Source of the DNA: Hydractinia symbiolongicarpus
Lineage: Eukaryota; Cnidaria; Hydrozoa; Anthoathecata; Hydractiniidae
Reading direction: 5' to 3'
Assembly (NCBI RefSeq): GCF_029227915.1
Contig: NC_079886.1
Location: 28,560,501 to 28,624,500 of the forward strand
Length of the DNA stretch: 64,000 nucleotides
Part shown: positions 10,603-24,390 of the stretch, one piece after another
Numbering within the stretch: the stretch's first letter is position 1
How the letters are laid out: every line of letters begins with the position of its first letter
Notes under the pieces: model-generated
The model's database searches: none
What the model was told of the DNA's origin: nothing
The model's input: the letters and a program-made list of their open reading frames with translations, nothing else
Program-made: the position numbers and the translations under genes

Positions 10603-13600
10603 ATTAAACTTCTTTTATACAGCGTCTCATCAAAAATGAAATTATTTTTAAAAACTACAAGTCTCATGCGTTTTAGTGGTGAAAAATAATTTAAAGAATC
10701 GTTCGGGAAATGAGTTTACTCCCTGCGTACTTTCTTTGTATACATTTAACTATACGGGCCGAGTCTGGGATTTACGGGAAATCGCGGGTTTTCGTTTGCC
10801 GGAGATTAAACTCCTTTTATTCGGCGTCTCATCAAGAATGAAATCGTTTTTTAAAACTACAAGTCTTATGCGTTTTAGTGGTAAAAAATTAATTTAAAAA
10901 ATCGTTCGGGAAATGAGTTTACTCCCAGTTTACTTTCCTTCTATACATTCGACTATACGGGTCAAGCCCGGGATTTACGGGAACTCCCGGGTTTTCGTTT
11001 GCCGGCGATTAAACTCCTTTTATTAAGCGTCTCATCAAAAATGAAATCATTTTTGAAAACTACAAGTCTCATGCGTTTTAGTGCTGAAAAAATAATTTAA
11101 AAAATCGTTCGGGAAATGAGTTTACTCCCTGGGTACTTTCTTTGTATACATTCGACTATACGGGCCAAGCCCGGGATTTACGGGAAATCGCGGTTTTCGT
11201 TTGCCGGCGATCAAACTTCTTTTATTCAGCGTCTCATCAAAAATGAAATCATTTTTGAAAACTACAAGTCTTATGCGTTTTAGTGGTGAAAAATAATTTA
11301 AAGAATCGTTCGGGAAATGAGTTTACTCCCTGCGTACTTTATTTGTATACATTTGACTATACGGGCCGAGTCTGGGATTTACGGGAAATCGCGGGTTTTC
11401 GTTTGCCGGAGATTAAACTCCTTTTATTCAGCGTCTCATCAAGAATGAAATCGTTTTTGAAAACTACAAGTCTTATGCGTTTTAGTGGTAAAAAATTAAT
11501 TTAAAAAATCGTTCGGGAAATGAGTTTACTCCCAGTTTACTTTCTTTCTATACATTCGACTACACGGGCCGAGTCCGGGATATACGGGAAAGTGCGGGTT
11601 TTCGTTTGCCGGCGATTAAACGCCTTTTATTCAGCGTCTCATCAAAAATGAAATCAGTTTTGAAAACTACAAGTCTCATGCGTTTTAGTGGTGAAAAAAT
11701 AATTTAAAGAATCGTTCGGGAAATGAGTTTAATCCCTGGGTACTTTCTTTGTATACTTTTGACTATACGGGCCGAGTCCGGGATTTACGGGAAATCGCGG
11801 GTTTTCGTTTGCCGGCGATTAAACTCCTTTTATTCAGCGTCTTATCAAAAATGAAATCATTTTTGAAAACTACAAGTCTCATGCGTCTTAGTGGTAAAAA
11901 AATAATTTAAAAAATCGTTCGGGAAATGAGTTTACTCCCAGTTTACTTTCTTTCTATACATTCGACTATGCGGGTCAAGCCCGGGATTTACGGGAACTCC
12001 CGGGTTTTCGTTTGACGGCGATTAAACTCCTTTTATTCAGCGTCTCATCACAAATGAAATCATTTTTGAAAACTACAAGTCTCATGCGTTTTAGTGGTGA
12101 AAAAATAATTTAAAAAATAGTTCGGAAAATGAGTTTACTCCCTGGGTACTTTCTTTGTATACATTCGACTATACGGGCCGAGTCCGGGATATACGGGAAA
12201 GCGCGGGTTTTCGTTTGCCGGAGATTAAACTCCTTTTATTCAGCGTCTCATCAAGAATGAAATCGTTTTTGAAATTTACAAGTCTTATGCGTTTTAGTGG
12301 TAAAAAATTAATTTAAAAAATCGTTCGGGAAATGAGTTTACTCCCAGTTTACTTTCTTTCTATACATTTGACTATACGGGTCAAGCCCGGGATTTACGGG
12401 AACTCCCGGGTTTTCGTTTACCGGCGGTTAAACTCTTTTTATTCAGCGTCTCATCAAAAATGAAATCATTTTTGAAAACTACAAGTCTCATGCGTTTTAG
12501 TAGTGAAAAAATAATTTAAAAAATCGTTCGGAAAATGAGTTTACTCCCTGGGTACTTTATTTGTATACATTCGACTTTACGGGCCGAGTCCGGGATATAC
12601 GAAAAAGCGCGGGTTTTCGTTTGCCGGCGATTAAACTCCTTTTATTCAGCGTCTCATCAAAAATGAAATCAGTTTTGAAAACTATAAGTCTCATGCGTTT
12701 TGGTGGTGAAAAAATAATTTAAAGAATCGTTCGGGAAATGAGTTTACTCCCTGGGTACTTTCTTTGTATACTTTTGACTATACGGGCCGAGTCCGGGATT
12801 TACGGGAAATCGCGGGTTTTCGTTTGCCGGCGATTAAACTCCTTTTATTCAACGTCTCATCAAAAATTAAATCATTTTTGAAAACTACAAGTCTCATGCG
12901 TCTTAGTGGTAAAAAAATAATTTAAAAAATCGTTCGGGAAATGAGTTTACTCCCTGGGTACTTTCTTTCTATACATTCGACTATACGGGTCAAGCCCAGG
13001 ATTTACGGGAACTCCCGGGTTTTCGTTTGCCGGCGATTAAACTCTTTTTATTCAGCGTCTCATCAACAATGAAATCATTTTTGAAAACTACAAGTCTCAT
13101 GCGTTTTAGTGGTGAAAAAATAATTTAAAAAATCGTTCGGAAAATGAGTTTACTCCCTGGGTACTTTCTTTGTATACATTCGACTATACGGGCCGAGTCC
13201 GGGATATACGGGAAAGCGCGGGTTTTCGTTTGCCGGCGATTAAACTCCTTTTATTCAGCGTCTCATCAAAAATGAAATCATTTTTGAAAACTACAAGTCT
13301 CATGCGTCTTAGTGGTAAAAAAATAATTTAAAAAATCGTTCGGGAAATGAGTTTACTCCCAGTTTACTTTCTTTCTATACATTCGACTATACGGGTCAAG
13401 CCTGGGATTTACGGGAACTCCCGGGTTTTCGTTTGCCGGCGATTAAACTCCTTTTATTCAGCGTCTCATCAAAAATGAAATCATTTTTGAAAACTACAAG
13501 TCTCATGCGTTTTAGTGCTGAAAAAATAATTTAAAAAATCGTTCGGGAAATGAGTTTACTCCCTGGGTACTTTCTTTGTATACATTCGACTATACGGGCC

Positions 13601-14169
13601 AAGCCCGGGATTTACGGGAAATCGCGGGTTTTCGTTTGCCGGCGATTAAACTTCTTTTATTCAGCGTCTCATCAAAAATGAAATCATTTTTGAAAACTAC
13701 AAGTCTTATGCGTTTTAGTGGTGAAAAATAATTTAAAGAATCGTTCGGGAAATGAGTTTACTCCCTGCGTACTTTATTTGTATACATTTGACTATACGGG
13801 CCGAGTCTGGGATTTACGGGAAATCGCGGGTTTTCGTTTGCCGGAGAATAAACTCCTTTTATTCAGCGTCTCATCAAGAATGAAATCGTTTTTGAAAACT
13901 ACAAGTCTTATGCGTTTTAGTGGTAAAAAATTAATTTAAAAAATCGTTCGGGAAATGAGTTTACTCCCAGTTTACTTTCTTTCTATACATTCGACTACAC
14001 GGGCCGAGTCCGGGATATACGGGAAAGTGCGGGTTTTCGTTTGCCGGCGATTAAACGCCTTTTATTCAGCGTCTCATCAAAAATGAAATCAGTTTTGAAA
14101 ACTACAAGTCTCATGCGTTTTAGTGGTGAAAAAATAATTTAAAGAATCGTTCGGGAAATGAGTTTAATC

Positions 14170-16210
14170 CCCGGGTACTTTATTTGTATACATTCGACTA
14201 TACGGGCCGAGTCCGGGATATACGAGAAAGCGCGGGTTTTCGTTTGCCGGCGATTAAACTCCTTTTATTCAGCGTCTCATCAAAAATGAAATCAGTTTTG
14301 AAAACTATAAGTCTCATGCGTTTTAGTGGTGAAAAAATAATTTAAAGAATCGTTCGGGAAATGAGTTTACTCCCTGGGTACTTTCTTTGTATACTTTTGA
14401 CTATACGGGCCGAGTCCGGGATTTACGGGAAATCGCGGGTTTTCGTTTGCCGGCGATTAAACTCCTTTTATTCAGCGTCTCATCAAAAATTAAATCATTT
14501 TTGAAAACTACAAGTCTCATGCGTCTTAGTGGTAAAAAAATAATTTAAAAAATCGTTCGGGAAATGAGTTTACTCCCTGGGTACTTTCTTTCTATACATT
14601 CGACTATACGGGTCAAGCCCGGGATTTACGGGAACTCCCGGGTTTTCGTTTGCCGGCGATTAAACTCTTTTTATTCAGCGTCTCATCAACAATGAAATCA
14701 TTTTTGAAAACTACAAGTCTCATGCGTTTTAGTGGTGAAAAAATAATTTAAAAAATCGTTCGGAAAATGAGTTTACTCCCTGGGTACTTTCTTTGTATAC
14801 ATTCGACTATACGGGCCGAGTCCGGGATATACGGGAAAGCGCGGGTTTTCGTTTGCAGGCGATTAAACTCCTTTTATTCAGCGTCTCATCAAAAATGAAA
14901 TCATTTTTGAAAACTACAAGTCTCATGCGTCTTAGTGGTAAAAAAATAATTTAAAAAATCGTTCGGGAAATGAGTTTACTCCCTGGGTACTTTCTTTCTA
15001 TACATTCGACTATACGGGTCAAGCCCGGGATTTACGGAAACTCCCGGGTTTTCGTTTGCCGGCGATTAAACTCTTTTTATTCAGCGTCTCATCAAAAATG
15101 AAATCATTTTTGAAAACTACAAGTCTCATGCGTTTTAGTGGTGAAAAAATAATTTAAAAAATCGTTCGGAAAATGAGTTTACTTCCTGGGTACTTTCTTT
15201 GTATACTTTTGACTATACGGGCCGAGTCCGGGATTTACGGGAAATCGCGGGTTTTCGTTTGCCGGCGATTAAACTCCTTTTATTCAGCGTCTCATCAAAA
15301 ATTAAATCATTTTTGAAAACTACAAGTCTCATGCGTCTTAGTGGTAAAAAAGTAACTTAAAAAATCGTTCGGGAAATGAGTTTACTCCCTGGGTACTTTC
15401 TTTCTATACATTCGACTATACGGGTCAAGCCCGGGATTTACGGGAACTCCCGGGTTTTTGTTTGCCGGCGATTAAACTCTTTTTATTCAGCGTCTCATCA
15501 ACAATGAAATCATTTTTGAAAACTACAAGTCTCATGCGTTTTAGTGGTGAAAAAATAATTTAAAAAATCGTTCGGAAAATGAGTTTACTCCCTGGGTACT
15601 TTCTTTGTATACATTCGACTATACGGGCCGAGTCCGGGATATACGGGAAAGCGCGGGTTTTCGTTTGCCGGCGATTAAACTCCTTTTATTCAGCGTCTCA
15701 TCAAAAATGAAATCATTTTTGAAAACTACAAGTCTCATGCGTCTTAGTGGTAAAAAAATAATTTAAAAAATCGTTCGGGAAATGAGTTTACTCCCTGGGT
15801 ACTTTCTTTCTATACATTCGACTATACGGGTCAAGCCCGGGATTTACGGAAACTCCCGGGTTTTCGTTTGCCGGCGATTAAACTCTTTTTATTCACCGTC
15901 TCATCAAAAATGAAATCATTTTTGAAAACTACAAGTCTCATGCGTTTTAGTGGTGAAAAAATAATTTAAAAAATCGTTCGGAAAATGAGTTTACTCCCTG
16001 GGTACTTTCTTTGTATACATTCGCCTATACGGGCCGAGTCCGGGATATACGGGAAAGCGCGGGTTTTCGTTTGCCGGCGATTAAACGCCTTTTATTCAGC
16101 GTCTCATCAAAAATGAAATCATTTTTGAAAACTACAAGTCTCATGCGTCTTAGTGGTAAAAAAATAATTTAAAAAATCGTTCGGGATATGAGTTTACTCC
16201 CTGGGTACTT
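14170..16210 (+). repeat. 2.04-kb segment duplicated at 18,027-20,067 (offset 3,857 bp)
   Basis: The offset is exactly 19 monomers. Private variants match in both: gtttgcaggcg (14,855 and 18,712), aaaaaagtaactt (agtaac at 15,351 and 19,208), gggtttttgtttg and tcgcctatac. Confidence 0.9.
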
Positions 16211-16809
16211 TCTTTGTATACATTCGACTATACGGCCCAAACCCGGGATTTACGGGAAATCGCAGGTTTTCGTTTGCCGGCGATTAAACTTCTTTTATTC
16301 CGCGTCTCATCAAAAATGAAATCATTTTTGAAAACTACAAGACTCATGCGTTTTAGTGGTGAAAATATAATTTAAAGAATCGTTCGGGAAATGAGTTTAT
16401 TCCCTGCGTACTTTCTTTGCATACATTCGACTATACAGGCGGGTTCCGGGATTTAGGGTAAATCGCGGGTTTTCGTTTGCCGGAGATTAAACTCCTTTTA
16501 TTCATCGTCTCATCAAAAATGAAATCAGTTTTCAAAACTACAAGTCTCATGCGTTTTAGTGGTGAAAAAATAATTTAAAGAATCGTTCGGGAAATGAGTT
16601 TAATCCCTGGGTACTTTCTTTGTATACTTTTGACTATACGGGCCGAGTCCGGGATTTACGGGAAATCGCGGGTTTTCGTTTGCCGGCGATTAAACTCCTT
16701 TTATTCAGCGTCTCATCAAAAATGAAATCATTTTTGAAAACTACAAGTCTCATGCGTCTTAGTGGTAAAAAAATAATTTAAAAAATCGTTCGGGAAATGA
16801 GTTTACTCC

Positions 16810-18433
16810 CAGTTTACTTTCTTTCTATACATTCGACTATGCGGGTCAAGCCCGGGATTTACGGGAAAGCGCGGGTTTTCGTTTGCCGGAGATTAAACTC
16901 CTTTTATTCAGCGTCTCATCAAGAATGAAATCGTTTTTGAAATTTACAAGTCTTATGCGTTTTAGTGGTAAAAAATTAATTTAAAAAATCGTTCGGGAAA
17001 TGAGTTTACTCCCAGTTTACTTTCTTTCTATACATTTGACTATACGGGTCAAGCCCGGGATTTACGGGAACTCCCGGGTTTTCGTTTGCCGGCGATTAAA
17101 CTCTTTTTATTCAGCGTCTCATCAAAAATGAAATCATTTTTGAAAACTACAAGTCTCATGCGTTTTAGTAGTGAAAAAATAATTTAAAAAATCGTTCGGA
17201 AAATGAGTTTACTCCCTGGGTACTTTATTTGTATACATTCGACTATACGGGCCGAGTCCGGGATATACGAGAAAGCGCGGGTTTTCGTTTGCCGGCGATT
17301 AAACTCCTTTTATTCAGCGTCTCATCAAAAATGAAATCAGTTTTGAAAACTATAAGTCTCATGCGTTTTAGTGGTGAAAAAATAATTTAAAGAATCGTTC
17401 GGGAAATGAGTTTACTCCCTGGGTACTTTCTTTGTATACTTTTGACTATACGGGCCGAGTCCGGGATTTACGGGAAATCGCGGGTTTTCGTTTGCCGGCG
17501 ATTAAACTCCTTTTATTCAGCGTCCCATCAAAAATTAAATCATTTTTGAAAACTACAAGTCTCATGCGTCTTAGTGGTAAAAAAATAATTTAAAAAATCG
17601 TTCGGGAAATGAGTTTACTCCCAGTTTACTTTCTTTCTATACATTCGACTATGCGGGTCAAGCCCGGGATTTACGGGAAAGCGCGGGTTTTCGTTTGCCG
17701 GAGATTAAACTCCTTTTATTCAGCGTCTCATCAAGAATGAAATCGTTTTTGAAATTTACAAGTCTTATGCGTTTTAGTGGTAAAAAATTAATTTAAAAAA
17801 TCGTTCGGGAAATGAGTTTACTCCCAGTTTACTTTCTTTCTATACATTTGACTATACGGGTCAAGCCCGGGATTTACGGGAACTCCCGGGTTTTCGTTTG
17901 CCGGCGATTAAACTCTTTTTATTCAGCGTCTCATCAAAAATGAAATCATTTTTGAAAACTACAAGTCTCATGCGTTTTAGTAGTGAAAAAATAATTTAAA
18001 AAATCGTTCGGAAAATGAGTTTACTCCCTGGGTACTTTATTTGTATACATTCGACTATACGGGCCGAGTCCGGGATATACGAGAAAGCGCGGGTTTTCGT
18101 TTGCCGGCGATTAAACTCCTTTTATTCAGCGTCTCATCAAAAATGAAATCAGTTTTGAAAACTATAAGTCTCATGCGTTTTAGTGGTGAAAAAATAATTT
18201 AAAGAATCGTTCGGGAAATGAGTTTACTCCCTGGGTACTTTCTTTGTATACTTTTGACTATACGGGCCGAGTCCGGGATTTACGGGAAATCGCGGGTTTT
18301 CGTTTGCCGGCGATTAAACTCCTTTTATTCAGCGTCCCATCAAAAATTAAATCATTTTTGAAAACTACAAGTCTCATGCGTCTTAGTGGTAAAAAAATAA
18401 TTTAAAAAATCGTTCGGGAAATGAGTTTACTCC
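16810..18433 (+). repeat. Tandem higher-order repeat, 812-bp unit x2
   Basis: Four full monomers per unit. acgggaaagc with the ggagattaaac and gaaatttacaag variants recurs 812 bp apart (16,861 and 17,673). Similarity already starts near 16,540 and breaks where tcccagttta faces tccctgggta near 18,430. Confidence 0.9.
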
Positions 18434-18849
18434 CTGGGTACTTTCTTTCTATACATTCGACTATACGGGTCAAGCCCGGGATTTACGGGAACTCCCGGGT
18501 TTTCGTTTGCCGGCGATTAAACTCTTTTTATTCAGCGTCTCATCAACAATGAAATCATTTTTGAAAACTACAAGTCTCATGCGTTTTAGTGGTGAAAAAA
18601 TAATTTAAAAAATCGTTCGGAAAATGAGTTTACTCCCTGGGTACTTTCTTTGTATACATTCGACTATACGGGCCGAGTCCGGGATATACGGGAAAGCGCG
18701 GGTTTTCGTTTGCAGGCGATTAAACTCCTTTTATTCAGCGTCTCATCAAAAATGAAATCATTTTTGAAAACTACAAGTCTCATGCGTCTTAGTGGTAAAA
18801 AAATAATTTAAAAAATCGTTCGGGAAATGAGTTTACTCCCTGGGTACTT

Positions 18850-20050
18850 TCTTTCTATACATTCGACTATACGGGTCAAGCCCGGGATTTACGGAAACTC
18901 CCGGGTTTTCGTTTGCCGGCGATTAAACTCTTTTTATTCAGCGTCTCATCAAAAATGAAATCATTTTTGAAAACTACAAGTCTCATGCGTTTTAGTGGTG
19001 AAAAAATAATTTAAAAAATCGTTCGGAAAATGAGTTTACTTCCTGGGTACTTTCTTTGTATACTTTTGACTATACGGGCCGAGTCCGGGATTTACGGGAA
19101 ATCGCGGGTTTTCGTTTGCCGGCGATTAAACTCCTTTTATTCAGCGTCTCATCAAAAATTAAATCATTTTTGAAAACTACAAGTCTCATGCGTCTTAGTG
19201 GTAAAAAAGTAACTTAAAAAATCGTTCGGGAAATGAGTTTACTCCCTGGGTACTTTCTTTCTATACATTCGACTATACGGGTCAAGCCCGGGATTTACGG
19301 GAACTCCCGGGTTTTTGTTTGCCGGCGATTAAACTCTTTTTATACAGCGTCTCATCAACAATGAAATCATTTTTGAAAACTACAAGTCTCATGCGTTTTA
19401 GTGGTGAAAAAATAATTTAAAAAATCGTTCGGAAAATGAGTTTACTCCCTGGGTACTTTCTTTGTATACATTCGACTATACGGGCCGAGTCCGGGATATA
19501 CGGGAAAGCGCGGGTTTTCGTTTGCCGGCGATTAAACTCCTTTTATTCAGCGTCTCATCAAAAATGAAATCATTTTTGAAAACTACAAGTCTCATGCGTC
19601 TTAGTGGTAAAAAAATAATTTAAAAAATCGTTCGGGAAATGAGTTTACTCCCTGGGTACTTTCTTTCTATACATTCGACTATACGGGTCAAGCCCGGGAT
19701 TTACGGAAACTCCCGGGTTTTCGTTTGCCGGCGATTAAACTCTTTTTATTCAGCGTCTCATCAAAAATGAAATCATTTTTGAAAACTACAAGTCTCATGC
19801 GTTTTAGTGGTGAAAAAATAATTTAAAAAATCGTTCGGAAAATGAGTTTACTCCCTGGGTACTTTCTTTGTATACATTCGCCTATACGGGCCGAGTCCGG
19901 GATATACGGGAAAGCGCGGGTTTTCGTTTGCCGGCGATTAAACGCCTTTTATTCAGCGTCCCATCAAAAATGAAATCATTTTTGAAAACTACAAGTCTCA
20001 TGCGTCTTAGTGGTAAAAAAATAATTTAAAAAATCGTTCGGGAAATGAGT
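18850..20050 (+). repeat. 1.2-kb segment copied at 28,188-29,388 (offset 9,338 bp)
   Basis: The offset is exactly 46 monomers. The third window copy of agtaacttaaaaaatcg (28,546) lies here, with the same order of gatttacggaaac and tcgcctatac monomers. Confidence 0.85.
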
Positions 20051-20470
20051 TTACTCCCTGGGTACTTTCTTTCTATACATTCGACTATACGGGTCAAGCC
20101 CGGGATTTACGGAAACTCCCGGGTTTTCGTTTGCCGGCGATTAAACTCTTTTTATTCAGCGTCTCATCAAAAATGAAATCATTTTTGAAAACTACAAGTC
20201 TCATGCGTTTTAGTGGTGAAAAAATAATTTAAAAAATCGTTCGGAAAATGAGTTTACTCCCTGGGTACTTTCTTTGTATACATTCGCCTATACGGGCCGA
20301 GTCCGGGATATACGGGAAAGCGCGGGTTTTCGTTTGCCGGCGATTAAACGCCTTTTATTCAGCGTCTCATCAAAAATGAAATCATTTTTGAAAACTACAA
20401 GTCTCATGCGTCTTAGTGGTAAAAAAATAATTTAAAAAATCGTTCGGGAAATGAGTTTACTCCCTGGGTA
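19560..20470 (+). repeat. Tandem dimer, about 406-bp unit x2
   Basis: The pair (gggtcaagcccggg with acggaaactcccggg, then tcgcctatacgggcc with aaacgcctttt) is repeated immediately, 406 bp apart. Confidence 0.82.
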
Positions 20471-20589
20471 CTTTCTTTGTATACATTCGACTATACGGGC
20501 CAAACCCGGGATTTACGGGAAATCGCAGGTTTTCGTTTGCCGGCGATTAAACTTCTTTTATTCCGCGTCTCATCAAAAATGAAATCATT

Positions 20590-23500
20590 TTTGAAAACTA
20601 CAAGTCTTATGCGTTTTAGTGGTAAAAAATTGATTTAAAAAATCGTTCGGGAAATGAGTTTACTCCCAGTTTACTTTCTTTCTATACATTCGACTATACG
20701 GGCCGAGTCCAGGATATACGGGAAAGCGCGGGTTTTCGTTTGCCGGCGTTTAAACTCCTTTTATTCAGCGTCTCATCAAAAATTAAATCATTTTTGAAAA
20801 CTACAAGTCTCATGCGTCTTAGTGGTAAAAAAATAATTTAAAAAATCGTTCGGGAAATGAGTTTACTCCCTGGGTACTTTCTTTGTATACTTTTGACTAT
20901 ACGGGCCGAGTCCGGGATTTACGGGAAATCGCGGGTTTTCGTTTGCCGGCGATTAAACTCCTTTTATTCAGCGTCTCATCAAAAATGAAATCATTTTTGA
21001 AAACTACAAGTCTCATGCGTCTTAGTGGTAAAAAAATAATTTAAAAAATCGTTCGGGAAATGAGTTTACTCCCTGGGTACTTTCTTTCTATACATTCGAC
21101 TATACGGGTCAAGCCCAGGATTTACGGGAACTCCCGGGTTTTCGTTTGCCGGCGATTAAACTCTTTTTATTCAGCGTCTCATCAACAATGAAACCATTTT
21201 TGAAAACTACAAGTCTCATGCGTTTTAGTGGTGAAAAAATAATTTAAAAAATCGTTCGGAAAATGAGTTTACTCCCTGGGTACTTTCTTTGTATACATTC
21301 GACTATACGGGCCGAGTCCGGGATATACGGGAAAGCGCGGGTTTTCGTTTGCCGGCGATTAAACTCCTTTTATTCAGCGTCGCATCAAAAATGAAATCAT
21401 TTTTGAAAACTACAAGTCTCATGCGTCTTAGTGGTAAAAAAATAATTTAAAAAATCGTTCGGGAAATGAGTTTACTCCCTGGGTACTTTCTTTCTATACA
21501 TTCGACTATACGAGTCAAGCCCGGGATTTACGGAAACTCCCGGGTTTTCGTTTGCCGGCGATTAAACTCTTTTTATTCAGCGTCTCATCAAAAATGAAAT
21601 CATTTTTGAAAACTACAAGTCTCATGCGTTTTAGTGGTGAAAAAATAATTTAAAAAATCGTTCGGAAAATGAGTTTACTCCCTGGGTACTTTCTTTGTAT
21701 ACATTCGACTATACGGCCCGAGTCCGGGATATACGGGAAAGCGCGGGTTTTCGTTTGCCGGCGATTAAACGCCTTTTATTCAGCGTCTCATCAAAAATGA
21801 AATCATTTTTGAAAACTACAAGTCTCATGCGTCTTAGTGGTAAAAAAATAATTTAAAAAATCGTTCGGGAAATGAGTTTACTCCCTGGGTACTTTCTTTG
21901 TATACATTCGACTATACGGGCCAAGCCCGGGATTTACGGGAAATCGCGGGTTTTCGTTTGCCGGCGATTAAACTTCTTTTATTCAGCGTCTTATCAAAAA
22001 TGAAATCATTTTTGAAAACTACAAGACTCATGCGTTTTAGTGGTGAAAATATAATTTAAAGAATCGTTCGGGAAATGAGTTTATTCCCTGCGTACTTTCT
22101 TTTTATACATTCGACTATACAGGCCGGTTCCGGGATTTAGGGTAAATCGCGGGTTTTCGTTTGCCGGAGATTAAACTCCTTTTATTTATCGTCTCATCAA
22201 AAATGAAATCAGTTTTCAAAACTACAAGTCTTATGCGTTTTAGTGGTGGAAAAATGATTTAAAGAATCGTTCGGGAAATGAGTTTACTCCCTGGGTACTT
22301 TCTTTGTATACTTTTGACTATACGGGCCGAGTCCGGGATTTACGGGAAATCGCGGGTTTTCGTTTGCCGGCGATTAAACTCCTTTTATTCAGCGTCTCAT
22401 CAAAAATGAAATCATTTTTGAAAACTACAAGTCTCATGCGCCTTAGTGGTAAAAAAATAATTTAAAAAATCGTTCGGGAAATGAGTTTACTCCCTGGGTA
22501 CTTTCTTTCTATACATTCGACTATACGGGTCAAGCCCAGGATTTACGGGAACTCCCGGGTTTTCGTTTGCCGGCGATTAAACTCTTTTTATTCAGCGTCT
22601 CATCAACAATGAAACCATTTTTGAAAACTACAAGTCTCATGCGTTTTAGTGGTGAAAAAATAATTTAAAAAATCGTTCGGAAAATGAGTTTACTCCCTGG
22701 GTACTTTCTTTGTATACATTCGACTATTCGGGCCGAGTCCGGGATATACGGGAAAGCGCGGGTTTTTGTTTGCCGGCGATTAAACTCCTTTTATTCAGCG
22801 TCGCATCAAAAATGAAATCATTTTTGAAAACTACAAGTCTCATGCGTCTTAGTGGTAAAAAAATAATTTAAAAAATCGTTCGGAAAATGAGTTTACTCCC
22901 TGGGTACTTTCTTTCTATACATTCGACTATACGAGTCAAGCCCGGGATTTACGGAAACTCCCGGGTTTTGGTTTGCCGGCGATTAAACTCTTTTTATTCA
23001 GCGTCTCATCAAAAATGAAATCATTTTTGAAAACTACAAGTCTCATGCGTTTTAGTGGTGAAAAAATAATTTAAAAAATCGTTCGGAAAATGAGTTTACC
23101 CCCTGGGTACTTTCTTTGTATACATTCGACTATACGGGCCGAGTCCGGGATATACGGGAAAGCGCGGGTTTTCGTTTGCCGGCGATTAAACGCCTTTTAT
23201 TCAGCGTCTCATCAAAAATGAAATCATTTTTGAAAACTACAAGTCTCATGCGTCTTAGTGGTAAAAAAATAATTTAAAAAATCGTTCGGGAAATGAGTTT
23301 ACTCCCTGGGTACTTTCTTTGTATACATTCGACTATACGGGCCAAGCCCGGGATTTACGGGAAATCGCGGGTTTTCGTTTGCCGGCAATTAAACTTCTTT
23401 TATTCAGCGTCTCATCAAAAATGAAATCATTTTTGAAAACTACAAGACTCATGCGTTTTAGTGGTGAAAATATAATTTAAAGAATCGTTCGGGAAATGAG

Positions 23501-24390
23501 TTTATTCCCTGCGTACTTTCTTTGTATACATTCGACTATACAGGCCGGTTCCGGGATTTAGGGTAAATCGCGGGTTTTTGTTTGCCGGAGATTAAACTCC
23601 TTTTATTTATCGTCTCATCAAAAATGAAATCAGTTTTCAAAACTACAAGTCTTATGCGTTTTAGTGGTGGAAAAATGATTTAAAGAATCGTTCGGGAAAT
23701 GAGTTTACTCCCTGGGTACTTTCTTTGTATACTTTTGACTATACGGGCCGAGTCCGGGATTTACGGGAAAACGCGGGTTTTCGTTTGCCGGCGATTAAAA
23801 TCCTTTTATTCAGCGTCTCATCAAAAATGAAATCGTTTTTGAAAACTACAAGTTTTATGCGTTTTAGTGGTAAATAATTAATTTAAAAAATCGTTCGGGA
23901 AATGAGTTTACTCCCAGTTTACTTTCTTTCTATACATTCGACTATACGGGCCGAGTCCGGGATATACGGGAAAGCGCGGGTTTTCGTTTGCCGGCGTTTA
24001 AACTCCTTTTATTCAGCGTCTCATCAAAAATGAAATCAGTTTTGAAAACTACAAGTCTCATGCGTCTTAGTGGTAAAAAAATAATATAAAAAATCGTTCG
24101 GGAAATGAGTTTACTCCCAGTTTACTTTCTTTCTATACATTCGACTATGCGAGTCAAGCCCGGGATTTACGGGAACTCCCGGGTTTCCGTTTGATGGCGA
24201 TTAAACTCCTTTTATTCAGCGTCTCATCACAAATGAAATCATTTTTGAAAACTACAAGTCTCAAGCGTTTTAGTGGTGAAAAAATAATTTAAAAAATAGT
24301 TCGGAAAATGAGTTTACTCCCTGGGTACTTTCTTTGTATACATTCGACTATACGGGCCGAGTCCGGGATATACGGGAAAGCGCGGGTTTT
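20590..24390 (+). repeat. Macro-duplication, copy A (3.8 kb)
   Basis: Matches 30,540-34,132. The offset is 9,947 bp (49 monomers) for 20.6-21.8 kb, 9,541 bp (47 monomers) for about 22.2-23.6 kb, and 9,743 bp near 24.15 kb. Anchor pairs are cgagtcaagc 21,511/31,458, the gcgccttagtgg variant 22,438/31,979, and gagtcaagcc followed by gtttgatggcg 24,151/33,894. Confidence 0.88.
20870..23711 (+). repeat. Higher-order repeat, 7 monomers (1,421 bp) x2
   Basis: Copies at 20,870-22,290 and 22,291-23,711. Matched rare variants are tgaaaccattttt (21,190 and 22,611), gcgtcgcatc and acgagtcaagcc, plus the ggtggaaaaatgattt monomer before each unit. The same set recurs at about 31-33 kb with a 5-monomer step (31,137 to 32,152). 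Confidence 0.9.

Larger units (their letters stand above)
9290..10853 (+). repeat. Tandem higher-order repeat, 782-bp unit x2
   Basis: Unit of four monomers, one deleted by 29 bp (3 x 203 + 174 - 1). The landmark gcgggtcaag falls at 9,393 and 10,175. The copies share the atgcattttag and ttgcttacttttg variants. Confidence 0.9.
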
